A stretch of DNA of 29,990 nucleotides from assembly GCA_013213875.1 (NCBI GenBank), contig JABSSV010000013.1, positions 5,919-35,908 on the forward strand, given 5' to 3'. The translations under genes and the position numbers were made by a program. The stretch is from Lysobacterales bacterium (lineage in GTDB: Bacteria; Pseudomonadota; Gammaproteobacteria; Xanthomonadales; SZUA-36). Position 1 is the stretch's first letter, and each line of letters opens with the position of its first letter. Positions 1 to 6,973 of this stretch are shown in pieces. The notes beneath the pieces were generated by a model that saw only the letters and a program-made list of their open reading frames with translations, was not told the origin of the DNA and did no database searches.

Positions 1-99
1 GAGCAACTGCATGAGCTGGTACAAAGACCTGACTGCACGGAAGGGCGTAGCATCGCAGCGCTCTATATCGCGCGCGACCACCTACTGAAAAACGCCTAG
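1..99 (+). CDS. nudE: ADP compounds hydrolase NudE, C-terminal fragment
   Basis: The window opens inside an ORF whose last 32 codons end at a TAG (97-99). The tail has an EGRSIAALYIARDHLL segment. From memory this closely matches the end of E. coli NudE (EARNVSALFLVREWL). NudE is a Nudix hydrolase that cleaves ADP-ribose, NADH and similar ADP compounds. Its Nudix box would lie upstream of the window and is not seen. The next gene is cysQ, 10 nt downstream; nudE-cysQ is a common gammaproteobacterial pair and supports the call. The fragment is short, so the identity rests on tail similarity plus context. Confidence 0.78.
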   Translation, partial: EQLHELVQRPDCTEGRSIAALYIARDHLLKNA

Positions 100-109
100 G
101 AAAACCGAC

Positions 110-922
110 ATGGCTCTCGATTTGAATGCCCTGGCGCACGACTGCGTCGCCATCGCCCGGCGCGCCGGCAGCGCCATCCTGACCATCTATGAGCAGGATT
201 TTGAGGTTATTAGCAAAGCTGATGACTCACCGCTGACGCAGGCCGATCTGGCCAGCCATCGCGTGATTGTGAAAGCGCTGGGCGAACTCACGCCCGAGAT
301 ACCCGTGCTGTCCGAAGAATCAGGTCATATCAGCGATGAGGAGCGCCTGAGCTGGTCGCGCTACTGGCTGATCGATCCACTGGACGGCACCAAGGAATTT
401 GTGAACCGCAATGGCGAATTCACCGTCAATATCGCCCTTATCGACCAGCACCGGCCCATATTGGGCGTGGTCCATGTGCCCGTGGTGGACGAGACCTATG
501 CGGGCGTCGTGGGTCATGGCGCCTGGCGCCAGCAGGCCACCGGGGTCGCGCAGGACATCCAAACGCGCCGTCCCGTGCCCCCCGTGCCGGTCATTGTGGG
601 CAGCCGCTCCCACGCCAACCCCAAACTCGAGCAGTGCCTCGCTGGCCTCGGCGACCATGAGATGATCAGCATGGGCAGTTCCCTGAAATTCTGTCGCGTC
701 GCTGAAGGCAAGGCCGATCTTTACCCCCGGCTTGGGCCAACCTCAGAGTGGGATACGGCAGCCGCGCAGGCAGTGGTAGAAGCAGCCGGCGGGCAGGTAC
801 TGGGGCTGGAAGGCAAAGCCTTGCCCTACAACCAGAAGGTGGACATTCTCAACCCCTGGTTCGTCGTGCTGGGCGACCCCGACGCCGCTTGGATGGACCG
901 CCTCGATCTGGACCTGGCATAG
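110..922 (+). CDS. cysQ: 3'(2'),5'-bisphosphate nucleotidase CysQ
   Basis: This 270-residue protein belongs to the inositol-monophosphatase-like family. CysQ dephosphorylates 3'-phosphoadenosine 5'-phosphate (PAP) to AMP, removing the toxic by-product of PAPS-dependent sulfate assimilation and sulfotransfer. The metal-site motifs are visible: a SEES acidic segment at residues 68-71, the DPLDGT motif at 89-94 and an EWDTAAAQAV motif near the C-terminus that supplies the last metal ligand. Length is normal for the family (about 250-270). The start is supported by an AGGA sequence at 98-101 overlapping the nudE stop, 8 nt before ATG. It is probably co-transcribed with nudE. Its stop lies 11 nt from that of the convergent hemJ. 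Confidence 0.95.
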   Translation: MALDLNALAHDCVAIARRAGSAILTIYEQDFEVISKADDSPLTQADLASHRVIVKALGELTPEIPVLSEESGHISDEERLSWSRYWLIDPLDGTKEFVNRNGEFTVNIALIDQHRPILGVVHVPVVDETYAGVVGHGAWRQQATGVAQDIQTRRPVPPVPVIVGSRSHANPKLEQCLAGLGDHEMISMGSSLKFCRVAEGKADLYPRLGPTSEWDTAAAQAVVEAAGGQVLGLEGKALPYNQKVDILNPWFVVLGDPDAAWMDRLDLDLA

Positions 923-933
923 CGGCTTACGCG

Positions 934-1350
934 TTAAAACGGCTTGAGAATGGCCAGCAGCACGATAGCGATCAGGAACAGCACGGGCACCTCGTTAAAC
1001 CAGCGGAACCACAGATGGCTGCGCTGGTTTTCATCGCGCGCAAACTGCCCCACCAGGCGCGCGCACCAGACGTGGTAGCCGATCAGACCGGCCACCAGCA
1101 ACAGCTTCGCATGCATCCAGCCCAGCTGCAGAAACGCCGGCCATAGCACCAGCATGAGCGTCCCGAACAAAATGGTAAGGGCGGCGCCAATATGACACAT
1201 CACCAGCAGCTTGCGTTCCATTACCTTGAACGTGGCACGGGTTTGCCCATCACTGGCCGAGGCGTGATAAACGAACAGGCGCGGCAGATAAAACAGGCCC
1301 GCAAACCAGGTAACCATGAATATGACATGGAAGGCCTTAAGCCAAAGCAT
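934..1350 (-). CDS. hemJ: Protoporphyrinogen IX oxidase HemJ
   Basis: A 138-residue integral membrane protein with about four hydrophobic helices, in the UPF0093/HemJ family. HemJ oxidises protoporphyrinogen IX to protoporphyrin IX, the penultimate step of heme synthesis, in bacteria lacking HemG or HemY. The diagnostic N-terminus is present: a helix with the conserved His (H8) in KAFHVIFMVTWFAGLFYLPR, followed by the RLFVYH segment. Length matches the family (about 140-150). A GAGG sequence sits about 11 nt upstream of the ATG at 1350. It is transcribed away from erpA and converges on cysQ with 11 nt between stops. Some annotations call such proteins CopD-family, but the N-terminal motif favours HemJ. 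Confidence 0.9.
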   Translation of the reverse strand: MLWLKAFHVIFMVTWFAGLFYLPRLFVYHASASDGQTRATFKVMERKLLVMCHIGAALTILFGTLMLVLWPAFLQLGWMHAKLLLVAGLIGYHVWCARLVGQFARDENQRSHLWFRWFNEVPVLFLIAIVLLAILKPF

Positions 1351-1382
1351 GGACAGGTGATCCTCAACAATGATGCCCTGGC

Positions 1383-1411
1383 AGTGTAGCCACGCCCCCC
1401 CTTACTGTCAC
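1383..1411 (-). promoter_or_regulatory. Putative sigma-70 promoter of hemJ
   Basis: Read on the minus strand, GTGACA (1406-1411, 5/6 to TTGACA) is followed by a 17-nt spacer and TACACT (1383-1388, 4/6 to TATAAT). Transcription would start near 1376, giving a leader of about 25 nt before the hemJ ATG. This is a motif match only. Confidence 0.4.
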
Positions 1412-1440
1412 CAGGGCCAGGCATCCGGACCGACAATTTA

Positions 1441-1469
1441 TTGAAATTTTACGCCTGCGGCTGCATATT
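1441..1469 (+). promoter_or_regulatory. Putative sigma-70 promoter of erpA, very close to the start codon
   Basis: TTGAAA (1441-1446, 5/6) with a 17-nt spacer and CATATT (1464-1469, 4/6). A start about 7 nt after the -10 box falls at about 1476, next to the chosen erpA ATG at 1477, so the transcript would be nearly leaderless. The -10 is weak and the true promoter may lie elsewhere in 1390-1440. Confidence 0.3.
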
Positions 1470-1476
1470 CAGGCTC

Positions 1477-1839
1477 ATGACTACGCCAGACACAGCACCG
1501 CCACCTCCCGCACAGGCCATGGTCTTTACCGACGCGGCCGCGCGCAAGGTTATGGAACTGATCATGGAGGAAGCCAACCCGGAGCTAAAACTGCGGGTGT
1601 ATATCTCGGGCGGCGGTTGCTCCGGCTTCCAGTATGGCTTCTCCTTCGACGAGGCCGCAGAAGAAGACGACATCCGCGTGGTTAACGACGGCGTTACCCT
1701 GCTGATCGACCCCATGAGCTTCCAGTATCTGATGGGAGCGGAGGTGGACTACACGGAAAACCTGCAGGGCGCCCAGTTTGTGATCCGCAACCCCAACGCC
1801 AGCACCACCTGCGGCTGCGGCGCATCCTTCTCCGTTTGA
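1477..1839 (+). CDS. erpA: Iron-sulfur cluster insertion protein ErpA
   Basis: A 120-residue A-type carrier that accepts Fe-S clusters from the assembly scaffold and delivers them to target apoproteins in the cytoplasm. The three cluster ligands are C48 in GGGCSGFQYGF and C112 and C114 in the terminal TCGCGASFS motif. The PMSFQYLMGAEVDYTE and FVIRNPNA segments are typical of ErpA and distinguish it from IscA. The frame is open back to a TTG at 1441, but family length and alignment favour ATG 1477. That start has only a weak AGG 3 nt upstream and may be leaderless. A second candidate is ATG 1519, just before the conserved VFTDAAARKV. nudC starts 1 nt after its stop, so the two are likely translationally coupled. 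Confidence 0.95.
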   Translation: MTTPDTAPPPPAQAMVFTDAAARKVMELIMEEANPELKLRVYISGGGCSGFQYGFSFDEAAEEDDIRVVNDGVTLLIDPMSFQYLMGAEVDYTENLQGAQFVIRNPNASTTCGCGASFSV

Positions 1840-1840
1840 C

Positions 1841-2833
1841 ATGACCCTCAATATCGACCGGGTTTCGCGGTCGCAGGGCAACCGTTTCACATCCGTACGG
1901 CTTGATCGGCTGGTCGAGCGCCGTGATGACGCGCGCTGGGTCGCTGCCGCTCTGGCCGCACCCGAGGCGCGCTATGTGCCGCTCTGGCGCAGTCGCAATC
2001 TGCTGCAGAGCAGTGCGGCGGGCACGCTCGCCGTCTATCTGCGCCACGGCCAGCTGGATCATGTGGATCTTCTGCAACGTCCAACGCTGCTGGGAACCGA
2101 TGAAAAACGCACCTACTTCGCCATCAATCTGAGCGATGCGCAAAAAGATGCGGTGCTGGAAGCCCACGCAGACGCCGAGTTCGCCGATCTGCGCCGCTAC
2201 TCTATTGCTATGGATGCCAAGCATGCGGGCATCCTGGCCTACGCCAAAGCCCTGCACTACTGGCAGCACCGGCACCGCTTCTGCGGCTTTTGCGGCACCG
2301 GCAACCGGCTCAGCTCGGCGGGCCACAAAATGGTTTGCAGCAACGATGAGTGTGGGCGCCAGACCTTTCCCCGTATCGATCCCGCCATCATCGTGCTGAT
2401 CACTCACGAGGATGCCTGCCTGCTGGGCCGCAATCCGAACTGGCCGGCCCGGCGTTTCTCTACCCTGGCGGGCTTTGTCGAGCCCGGCGAAAGCCTGGAA
2501 GACGCGGTAGTTCGTGAGGTCTATGAAGAGTCTGCCGTGCGCTTGCGTACCATCCGCTACGTTTCCTCGCAGCCCTGGCCCTTTCCGGCCTCCTCCATGT
2601 GTGGCTTTTACGCGGAAGCGGAAAGTCGCGACTGTCAGACTTCAGAGGAGCTGGAGGAGTTACGCTGGTATAACCCCGAGCAGCTGACTCAGGCTCTGAA
2701 CGCGGGCGAGCTGCTGCTGCCGCCACCCGTTTCCATCTCCTTTCAGCTGCTCGCTGACTGGTTCCGGCAACGCAGCGGCGAGGATCTGGAAGCCGTTTGT
2801 CAGGCTGCTGCCTCAGCGGCTCAAGGGCGCTAG
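1841..2833 (+). CDS. nudC: NAD(+) diphosphatase NudC (zinc-ribbon Nudix hydrolase)
   Basis: A 330-residue protein with NudC architecture. The N-terminal NUDIX-like domain (about 1-140) is followed by a four-cysteine zinc ribbon (C148, C151, C166, C171) and a C-terminal Nudix domain. The Nudix box runs from G211, including FVEPGESLEDAVVREVYEES, and is complete except that the usual Gly after EES is Ala. The SQPWPFP signature of NADH pyrophosphatases is at 243-249. The enzyme hydrolyses NADH/NAD+ to NMN(H) and AMP; the E. coli and human relatives also remove NAD caps from RNA. The protein is longer than E. coli NudC (about 257), mainly through the fuller N-terminal domain, as in many other bacteria. 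The ATG lies 1 nt after the erpA stop, with no clear ribosome site of its own. Confidence 0.95.
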   Translation: MTLNIDRVSRSQGNRFTSVRLDRLVERRDDARWVAAALAAPEARYVPLWRSRNLLQSSAAGTLAVYLRHGQLDHVDLLQRPTLLGTDEKRTYFAINLSDAQKDAVLEAHADAEFADLRRYSIAMDAKHAGILAYAKALHYWQHRHRFCGFCGTGNRLSSAGHKMVCSNDECGRQTFPRIDPAIIVLITHEDACLLGRNPNWPARRFSTLAGFVEPGESLEDAVVREVYEESAVRLRTIRYVSSQPWPFPASSMCGFYAEAESRDCQTSEELEELRWYNPEQLTQALNAGELLLPPPVSISFQLLADWFRQRSGEDLEAVCQAAASAAQGR

Positions 2834-2932
2834 TCCGGCCGCGCCAGCTGCCCGGCGCCACCCCGCAAAACCCTACGCCCGCAAGCTGCTAGAATCCCGA
2901 TGGGGCCGCCACGCGGCGTGGGAAGCGTTTCT

Positions 2933-3811
2933 ATGACCATTGTTGTTCTTCTGCTCGCCTTCGCACTGGTTTATTTCGTGCGTGATCTGAGCCGTCTGCA
3001 CCGCTTTGAATGGGTCAAACACGCCACCGCTTTCTGCAACCGGCACTGTCGCCAGCTGCCCGGCTGGGACGGTATCACGGGCTTTCTTTTCTACCTGCTG
3101 CTGCCGCTGCTGATCACCGCACTTATCGCTATGCTGGCGCATCAGCTCCTGGGCACGCTGGGCGGTTTTTTACTGGCGGTTGCCGTGCTGGTCTATACCT
3201 TTGGTCCGCATGACCTGGACACGGACATTGATGCCATCATCCATGCCGATAGCGATGTGGATCAGGCCGCCGCCATGCGCGCGCTGCTCGGCGACTGCCC
3301 AAGCGATGACGACGACTGCATGGCGCTGGCCATCGAAGGGGTATTTCGCGAGTCTCTGCAGCGCTGGTTCGGCACCATTTTCTGGTTCGCCGTGCTGGGC
3401 ATTTATGGCGCCATTTTGTACCGCATGGCAGACCGCATCACGGAGCCTGATCTTGATCTACCAACCGGTCAACGTGCGCTGCTGATGCGCCTGCGCCAGG
3501 TGCTGGACTGGCCGGTCGCCCAACTCATGACGCTGGCTCTGGCCATCGCCACGGACTTTGATTCAGTACTCAAAGCCTGGCGCCAGTACCACCAGGAACA
3601 GGGCCACGGCCTGTTCGATGGTAATAACGATTTCCTCTACGCCGCCGCCCGGCAAATCGTCCTCAGTGGCCAGGCCGCGCGGGACGGCTATGCAGATCAG
3701 ATCACCGGCCCCATGGCCTGCCTGCGCCAGGCCATGGACCTGGTCTGGCGCATGCTGGGCGTCTGGCTCACGGTGCTGGCGCTCCTGCTTTTGATTGACC
3801 TGCTGGCGTGA
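2933..3811 (+). CDS. ampE: AmpE-like inner-membrane protein
   Basis: A 292-residue membrane protein with hydrophobic segments at about 1-18, 50-90 (two helices), 145-165 and the extreme C-terminus. A VLDWPVAQLMTLALA segment resembles the VLDW region of AmpE, and the FWFAVLGIYGAILYRMAD helix also fits that family. AmpE is usually coupled to AmpD and linked to beta-lactamase induction and muropeptide sensing, but its biochemistry is poorly defined. No ampD is in the window. An upstream in-frame ATG at 2900 exists, but ATG 2933 has a GGGAAG ribosome site (2920-2925) 7 nt away and begins directly with the first helix. Its stop overlaps the next start as GTGA. The family assignment is likely; the function is inferred. 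Confidence 0.72.
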   Translation: MTIVVLLLAFALVYFVRDLSRLHRFEWVKHATAFCNRHCRQLPGWDGITGFLFYLLLPLLITALIAMLAHQLLGTLGGFLLAVAVLVYTFGPHDLDTDIDAIIHADSDVDQAAAMRALLGDCPSDDDDCMALAIEGVFRESLQRWFGTIFWFAVLGIYGAILYRMADRITEPDLDLPTGQRALLMRLRQVLDWPVAQLMTLALAIATDFDSVLKAWRQYHQEQGHGLFDGNNDFLYAAARQIVLSGQAARDGYADQITGPMACLRQAMDLVWRMLGVWLTVLALLLLIDLLA

Positions 3812-4695
3812 AACGACCTCTGCGCCTGCTTCTTGCGCTGTTAGCCAGCCTGCTGGCACCCGTGATCGCGCACAGCAATAGCAGCGTCTCGCTACCGCAG
3901 GCTGACGGCAGCCGGCTTGAGCTCGCGGCACCGGCCCAGCGCCTGATCACCCTGGCACCACATCTGGCCGAACTGGTTTACGCGGTTGGCGCAGGTGATC
4001 GGCTGCTGGCCACCGTAGCCTATAGCGACTATCCCGCTGCAGCGGCTGAATTGCCCCGTATCGGCGACGCTTTTCGCTTCGACCTGGAGCGCATGCTGAC
4101 GCTGCAACCGGACCTGGTCCTGGCCTGGGACTCGGGCACGCCAGAGTCGGCCATAAAGGCCATGGAAGACCTGGGCATGCCGGTCTGGCGCGTGCGTATC
4201 AACAGCTTTGAAGCCATGGCCCAGGTACTGGAGCAACTGGCCGCCGCCACCGGTCAACATGGCACAACGGCGGCTGCCCAGGTACGCCAACGGCGCGACG
4301 GACTGCGCGCTCGCTACGGTAACCAGCGGCCTCTGAGCTACTTCTACCAGATCGGCGCACGCCCCCTCTACACGGTCAATGGCGCGCATCTCATCAGTCA
4401 GGGCCTGGCAATCTGCGGCGGCGTGAACGTCTTTGCAGACCTGCCCACGCTGGCGCCGCAGCTGGCTCCAGAAGCCGTCTTACAAGCCGATCCGGAACTG
4501 CTGCTGGCCGGTAGCTCGGGGCCGGAGCGTGATCCGCTGGCCCAGTGGCGCAGCTGGCCGCAGCTACAGGCAGTCAAGCATGACGCGCTGCTAACCTTAC
4601 CCGCTGATCTCATGAACCGGGCCACGCCACGCATGCTGGATGCGGTGGAAGAGGCCTGCGCAGCCTTTGCCGGGTGGCGTCAGAGAACACCATGA
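3808..4695 (+). CDS. BtuF-like periplasmic substrate-binding protein (cobalamin/iron-chelate class)
   Basis: A 295-residue exported protein. An N-terminal signal peptide (KRPLRLLLALLASLLAPVIA, probable cleavage after residues 21-23) precedes a class III periplasmic-binding fold. The two lobes and their hallmarks are visible: RLITLAPHLAELVYAVGAGDR at the start of the mature domain and a FRFDLERMLTLQPDLVLAW segment. This is the pattern of BtuF and Fe3+-chelate binding proteins, which hand substrate to an ABC importer. No BtuC or BtuD gene lies nearby, so the partner must be elsewhere. The GTG start overlaps the AmpE-like stop (GTGA), and the stop overlaps the next ATG (ATGA), so the three genes form a tight unit. 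The ligand cannot be read from sequence; cobalamin is the best guess. Confidence 0.82.
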   Translation: MKRPLRLLLALLASLLAPVIAHSNSSVSLPQADGSRLELAAPAQRLITLAPHLAELVYAVGAGDRLLATVAYSDYPAAAAELPRIGDAFRFDLERMLTLQPDLVLAWDSGTPESAIKAMEDLGMPVWRVRINSFEAMAQVLEQLAAATGQHGTTAAAQVRQRRDGLRARYGNQRPLSYFYQIGARPLYTVNGAHLISQGLAICGGVNVFADLPTLAPQLAPEAVLQADPELLLAGSSGPERDPLAQWRSWPQLQAVKHDALLTLPADLMNRATPRMLDAVEEACAAFAGWRQRTP

Positions 4696-5648
4696 GCGCC
4701 CTGCGACGCCGTACCGCTGAATTGCTGGATGCGAACCGCCCCGATGACCGACCGAGTCGCTATCTGGACTGGTTTCTCATTGCCATGATTTTGGCCAACG
4801 TGGTGGCCATCGTGCTGGAGTCGGTCGCCAGCATCAGCGCCCGCTATGGGTGGTTTTTCCTGCGCTTCGAGCTGTTCAGTATTGCGGTCTTTACCCTAGA
4901 GTATCTGGCCCGACTTTGGTCCTGCGTGGAAAAGCCACTGGATCAGCCCGATGCGCCACGGCAGACGCGCGGCGCCTGGGCCCGATCACCGCTGGGGCTG
5001 ATTGACCTGCTGGCGATCCTGCCCTTCTATCTTCTGCTGCTGGTACCCCTGGGCACGCAGCCGGCGCTAATACTGAAGGTGTTTCGCGCCCTGCGCCTGC
5101 TGCGCATCTTCAAGCTCACCCGCTTCTCGCCGGCCTTCAATGTGCTGCTCACCGTCGCCCGCCGGGAAGCACCGGTGGTGCTGGTGGCGCTATCGGCACT
5201 GTTCCTGGTGCTTATGCTGGCTGCCTGGGGCATATATCTGCTTGAGCACCGTCTCCAGCCGGAAGCCTTCGGCAGTATTCCGCGGGCCATGTGGTGGGCT
5301 GTGATTACGCTCACCACCGTGGGTTACGGTGATGTGGTACCGCTCACCCATGGCGGCAAGATTTTTGCCGGGCTGATTGCCCTGGTGGGCGTGGCCATCA
5401 TGGCGCTGCCGGCGGCCATCATGGCGTCCGGATTCCATCGGGAAGTGCATCAACGCAGCCAGAGCTATCAGCACGCGCTGGAGCAGGCACTGAGCAAGGA
5501 TGGCCTGTCGGAACCGGAAGCCGTGCATCTGGAACTGATGCGGGAAGAGCTGGGCATTTCTCCCAGCGAGGCAGATCGGATTTTCAAACAGGCGCGCAAC
5601 GCGCGTGCGGGCAGCAGCCATTGCCCGCACTGCGGCGAAAAGCTCTAG
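4692..5648 (+). CDS. Voltage-gated-type potassium channel (ion transporter family)
   Basis: A 318-residue six-helix K+ channel subunit in the inner membrane. S1 lies at about 25-45, and S4 carries positive residues at three-residue spacing (R132, R135, R138, K141, R144). The pore loop has the potassium selectivity filter TVGYGD (209-214), followed by S6. After S6 comes a helical, acidic cytoplasmic tail ending in CPHCG close to the C-terminus. That is half of a zinc knuckle and could pair across subunits of the tetramer. The frame is open from GTG 4674, but ATG 4692 is chosen because it gives a 4-nt ATGA overlap with the previous stop. The protein resembles KvAP-like/Kch-type bacterial channels. 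Co-location with a substrate-binding protein has no obvious functional reason. Confidence 0.9.
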   Translation: MSALRRRTAELLDANRPDDRPSRYLDWFLIAMILANVVAIVLESVASISARYGWFFLRFELFSIAVFTLEYLARLWSCVEKPLDQPDAPRQTRGAWARSPLGLIDLLAILPFYLLLLVPLGTQPALILKVFRALRLLRIFKLTRFSPAFNVLLTVARREAPVVLVALSALFLVLMLAAWGIYLLEHRLQPEAFGSIPRAMWWAVITLTTVGYGDVVPLTHGGKIFAGLIALVGVAIMALPAAIMASGFHREVHQRSQSYQHALEQALSKDGLSEPEAVHLELMREELGISPSEADRIFKQARNARAGSSHCPHCGEKL

Positions 5649-5657
5649 CGCGTGTCG

Positions 5658-6452
5658 TTAAATCCAGCCGGCCAGCAGCAGCAGGGCCAGCGCAAAAAGC
5701 AGCACACCCGTGAGCGTCTGCACCAGGTCTATCTTGACCTTGTGCAGATAGCGCTTGCCCAGCAGCACGCCCGCAAAAGCCGCCAGGCAGCCGGTGACGA
5801 CCAGCCCGTAGGCCTGCCCGGGAATGTGCAGCGCCGCCTGCCCGGCAAAAAGGACCAGTGCGCCATAGGCCAGCAAACGGGCCAGATCTACCAGTAGGCC
5901 AATCACCGAAGAGGTGCCCACAAAAGCCTGCGTATCCAGACCTGACTTGACCAGAAATGCGGAGCGCAAGGCCCCCTGATGACCGGATAGGCCACCGAAA
6001 AAACCGGACAGCAGGCCGCCCCAGAGCAGGTGGTCATGATGGAAACGAAAGCGCCGCAAGCTCGGCGCCAGCTCGAAACAGGCAAAGACCATCATCAACA
6101 GGCCCATAAGCAGTTTGATGGGGCGCACCTCCGCCGCAATGGGGCCCAGCTCGTAGCTGAACAGGGGCGGGCGGGCGGCAAACCAGCCCAGCGCCATGGC
6201 CCCAAGCACCGCCGCAGCCAGCGCCGGCAGGCCAAAGCGCAGCACGGTGCTGCGATCGGCATAGCGACCCACCATGGAAACCTTGAACACGTTGTTGGCG
6301 CCGTGCACCACGGCCGTGGCCAGCACAGCCACCTCTACGGGAAAGAACAGGGCAAACACCGGTAACAGCAGCGTCCCTAGACCAAAACCGCTGTAGAGGG
6401 TCAGTCCCGCGGCCAGCAGCGCACAGGTCGCGACCAGCAGATAGGCGCTCAC
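5658..6452 (-). CDS. TSUP family permease (TauE/SafE type)
   Basis: A 264-residue, strongly hydrophobic protein with about eight predicted membrane helices and the two-fold repeat of the TauE/SafE family (PF01925). The conserved GFGLGTLLLPVF motif in the first repeat and GGLLSGFFGGLSGHQGALRSAFL in the second identify the family. Members export or import sulfite, sulfoacetate and other organosulfur or small organic anions; the substrate here is unknown. The GTG start overlaps the upstream Nudix gene's stop as GTGA on the minus strand, so it is translated from the tyrS-Nudix-TSUP transcript. Its stop is 9 nt from the convergent channel gene. Confidence 0.88.
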   Translation of the reverse strand: MSAYLLVATCALLAAGLTLYSGFGLGTLLLPVFALFFPVEVAVLATAVVHGANNVFKVSMVGRYADRSTVLRFGLPALAAAVLGAMALGWFAARPPLFSYELGPIAAEVRPIKLLMGLLMMVFACFELAPSLRRFRFHHDHLLWGGLLSGFFGGLSGHQGALRSAFLVKSGLDTQAFVGTSSVIGLLVDLARLLAYGALVLFAGQAALHIPGQAYGLVVTGCLAAFAGVLLGKRYLHKVKIDLVQTLTGVLLFALALLLLAGWI

Positions 6453-6973
6453 GGGACCACTGCCTCACATTCGCTCAGGGTGTAATCCAGCATGCGGTCA
6501 TCATCAAAGATCCAGTTGGCTTCAAATGGCTGCCCGCGCAGCAGCAGTGGCAACCAGATCCGGTCGTCCTCCCACATGCGTTCATAGGGGATGGCATCCA
6601 CCGGCGTCCAGCGCGGTGCGGCCTCCTCCGACTCCGTCGGGGTCCCGGCAAAATGCTCCGTGCGATAGACCCAGCAGTGAATGGAATAACCGTCGGTAAA
6701 CTGAAAGCGGTGCTGGCCCATGCACTGCAGTTCGCTGACCTCAATAGACAGTTCCTCGCGGCATTCGCGAATGGCGCAGGCCTCAATAGACTCGCCCGGA
6801 TCAAGCTTGCCGCCGGGACCATTGACCTTGCCTTTGCCGAGCCCTCGCTTCTTGTCGATCAACAGAATCTCGTGGCCACGCAGGACGAACACCAGGGTGG
6901 CCTGATCAACCGCCTGCCAGCGCGACCAGTCAATATCGGTGACACGCCGTGCGGCGCTGTAGTCAGCGCACAT
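6449..6973 (-). CDS. MTH1-like Nudix hydrolase (probable oxidised-purine dNTP diphosphatase)
   Basis: A 174-residue single-domain Nudix protein. The Nudix box starts at G55 (GGKLDPGESIEACAIRECREEL), with catalytic R69, E70, E73 and E74. The usual Gly near the end of the box is Ser (S76). Unlike MutT, the C-terminal half resembles eukaryotic MTH1/NUDT1 as I recall it: a GTPTESEEAAPRW segment, then MWEDDRIWLPLLL with W134, D136 and D137 matching the MTH1 residues that stack on and recognise the oxidised base, then MLDYTL near the end. The likely role is hydrolysis of 8-oxo-dGTP or 2-OH-dATP. The start overlaps the tyrS end by 11 nt, and its stop overlaps the TSUP start by 4 nt. Confidence 0.87.
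   Translation of the reverse strand: MCADYSAARRVTDIDWSRWQAVDQATLVFVLRGHEILLIDKKRGLGKGKVNGPGGKLDPGESIEACAIRECREELSIEVSELQCMGQHRFQFTDGYSIHCWVYRTEHFAGTPTESEEAAPRWTPVDAIPYERMWEDDRIWLPLLLRGQPFEANWIFDDDRMLDYTLSECEAVVP

Noticed and set aside
2900..2932. Upstream in-frame ATG of the AmpE-like gene
   Set aside because: ATG 2933 has a well-placed ribosome site and starts directly at the first membrane helix.
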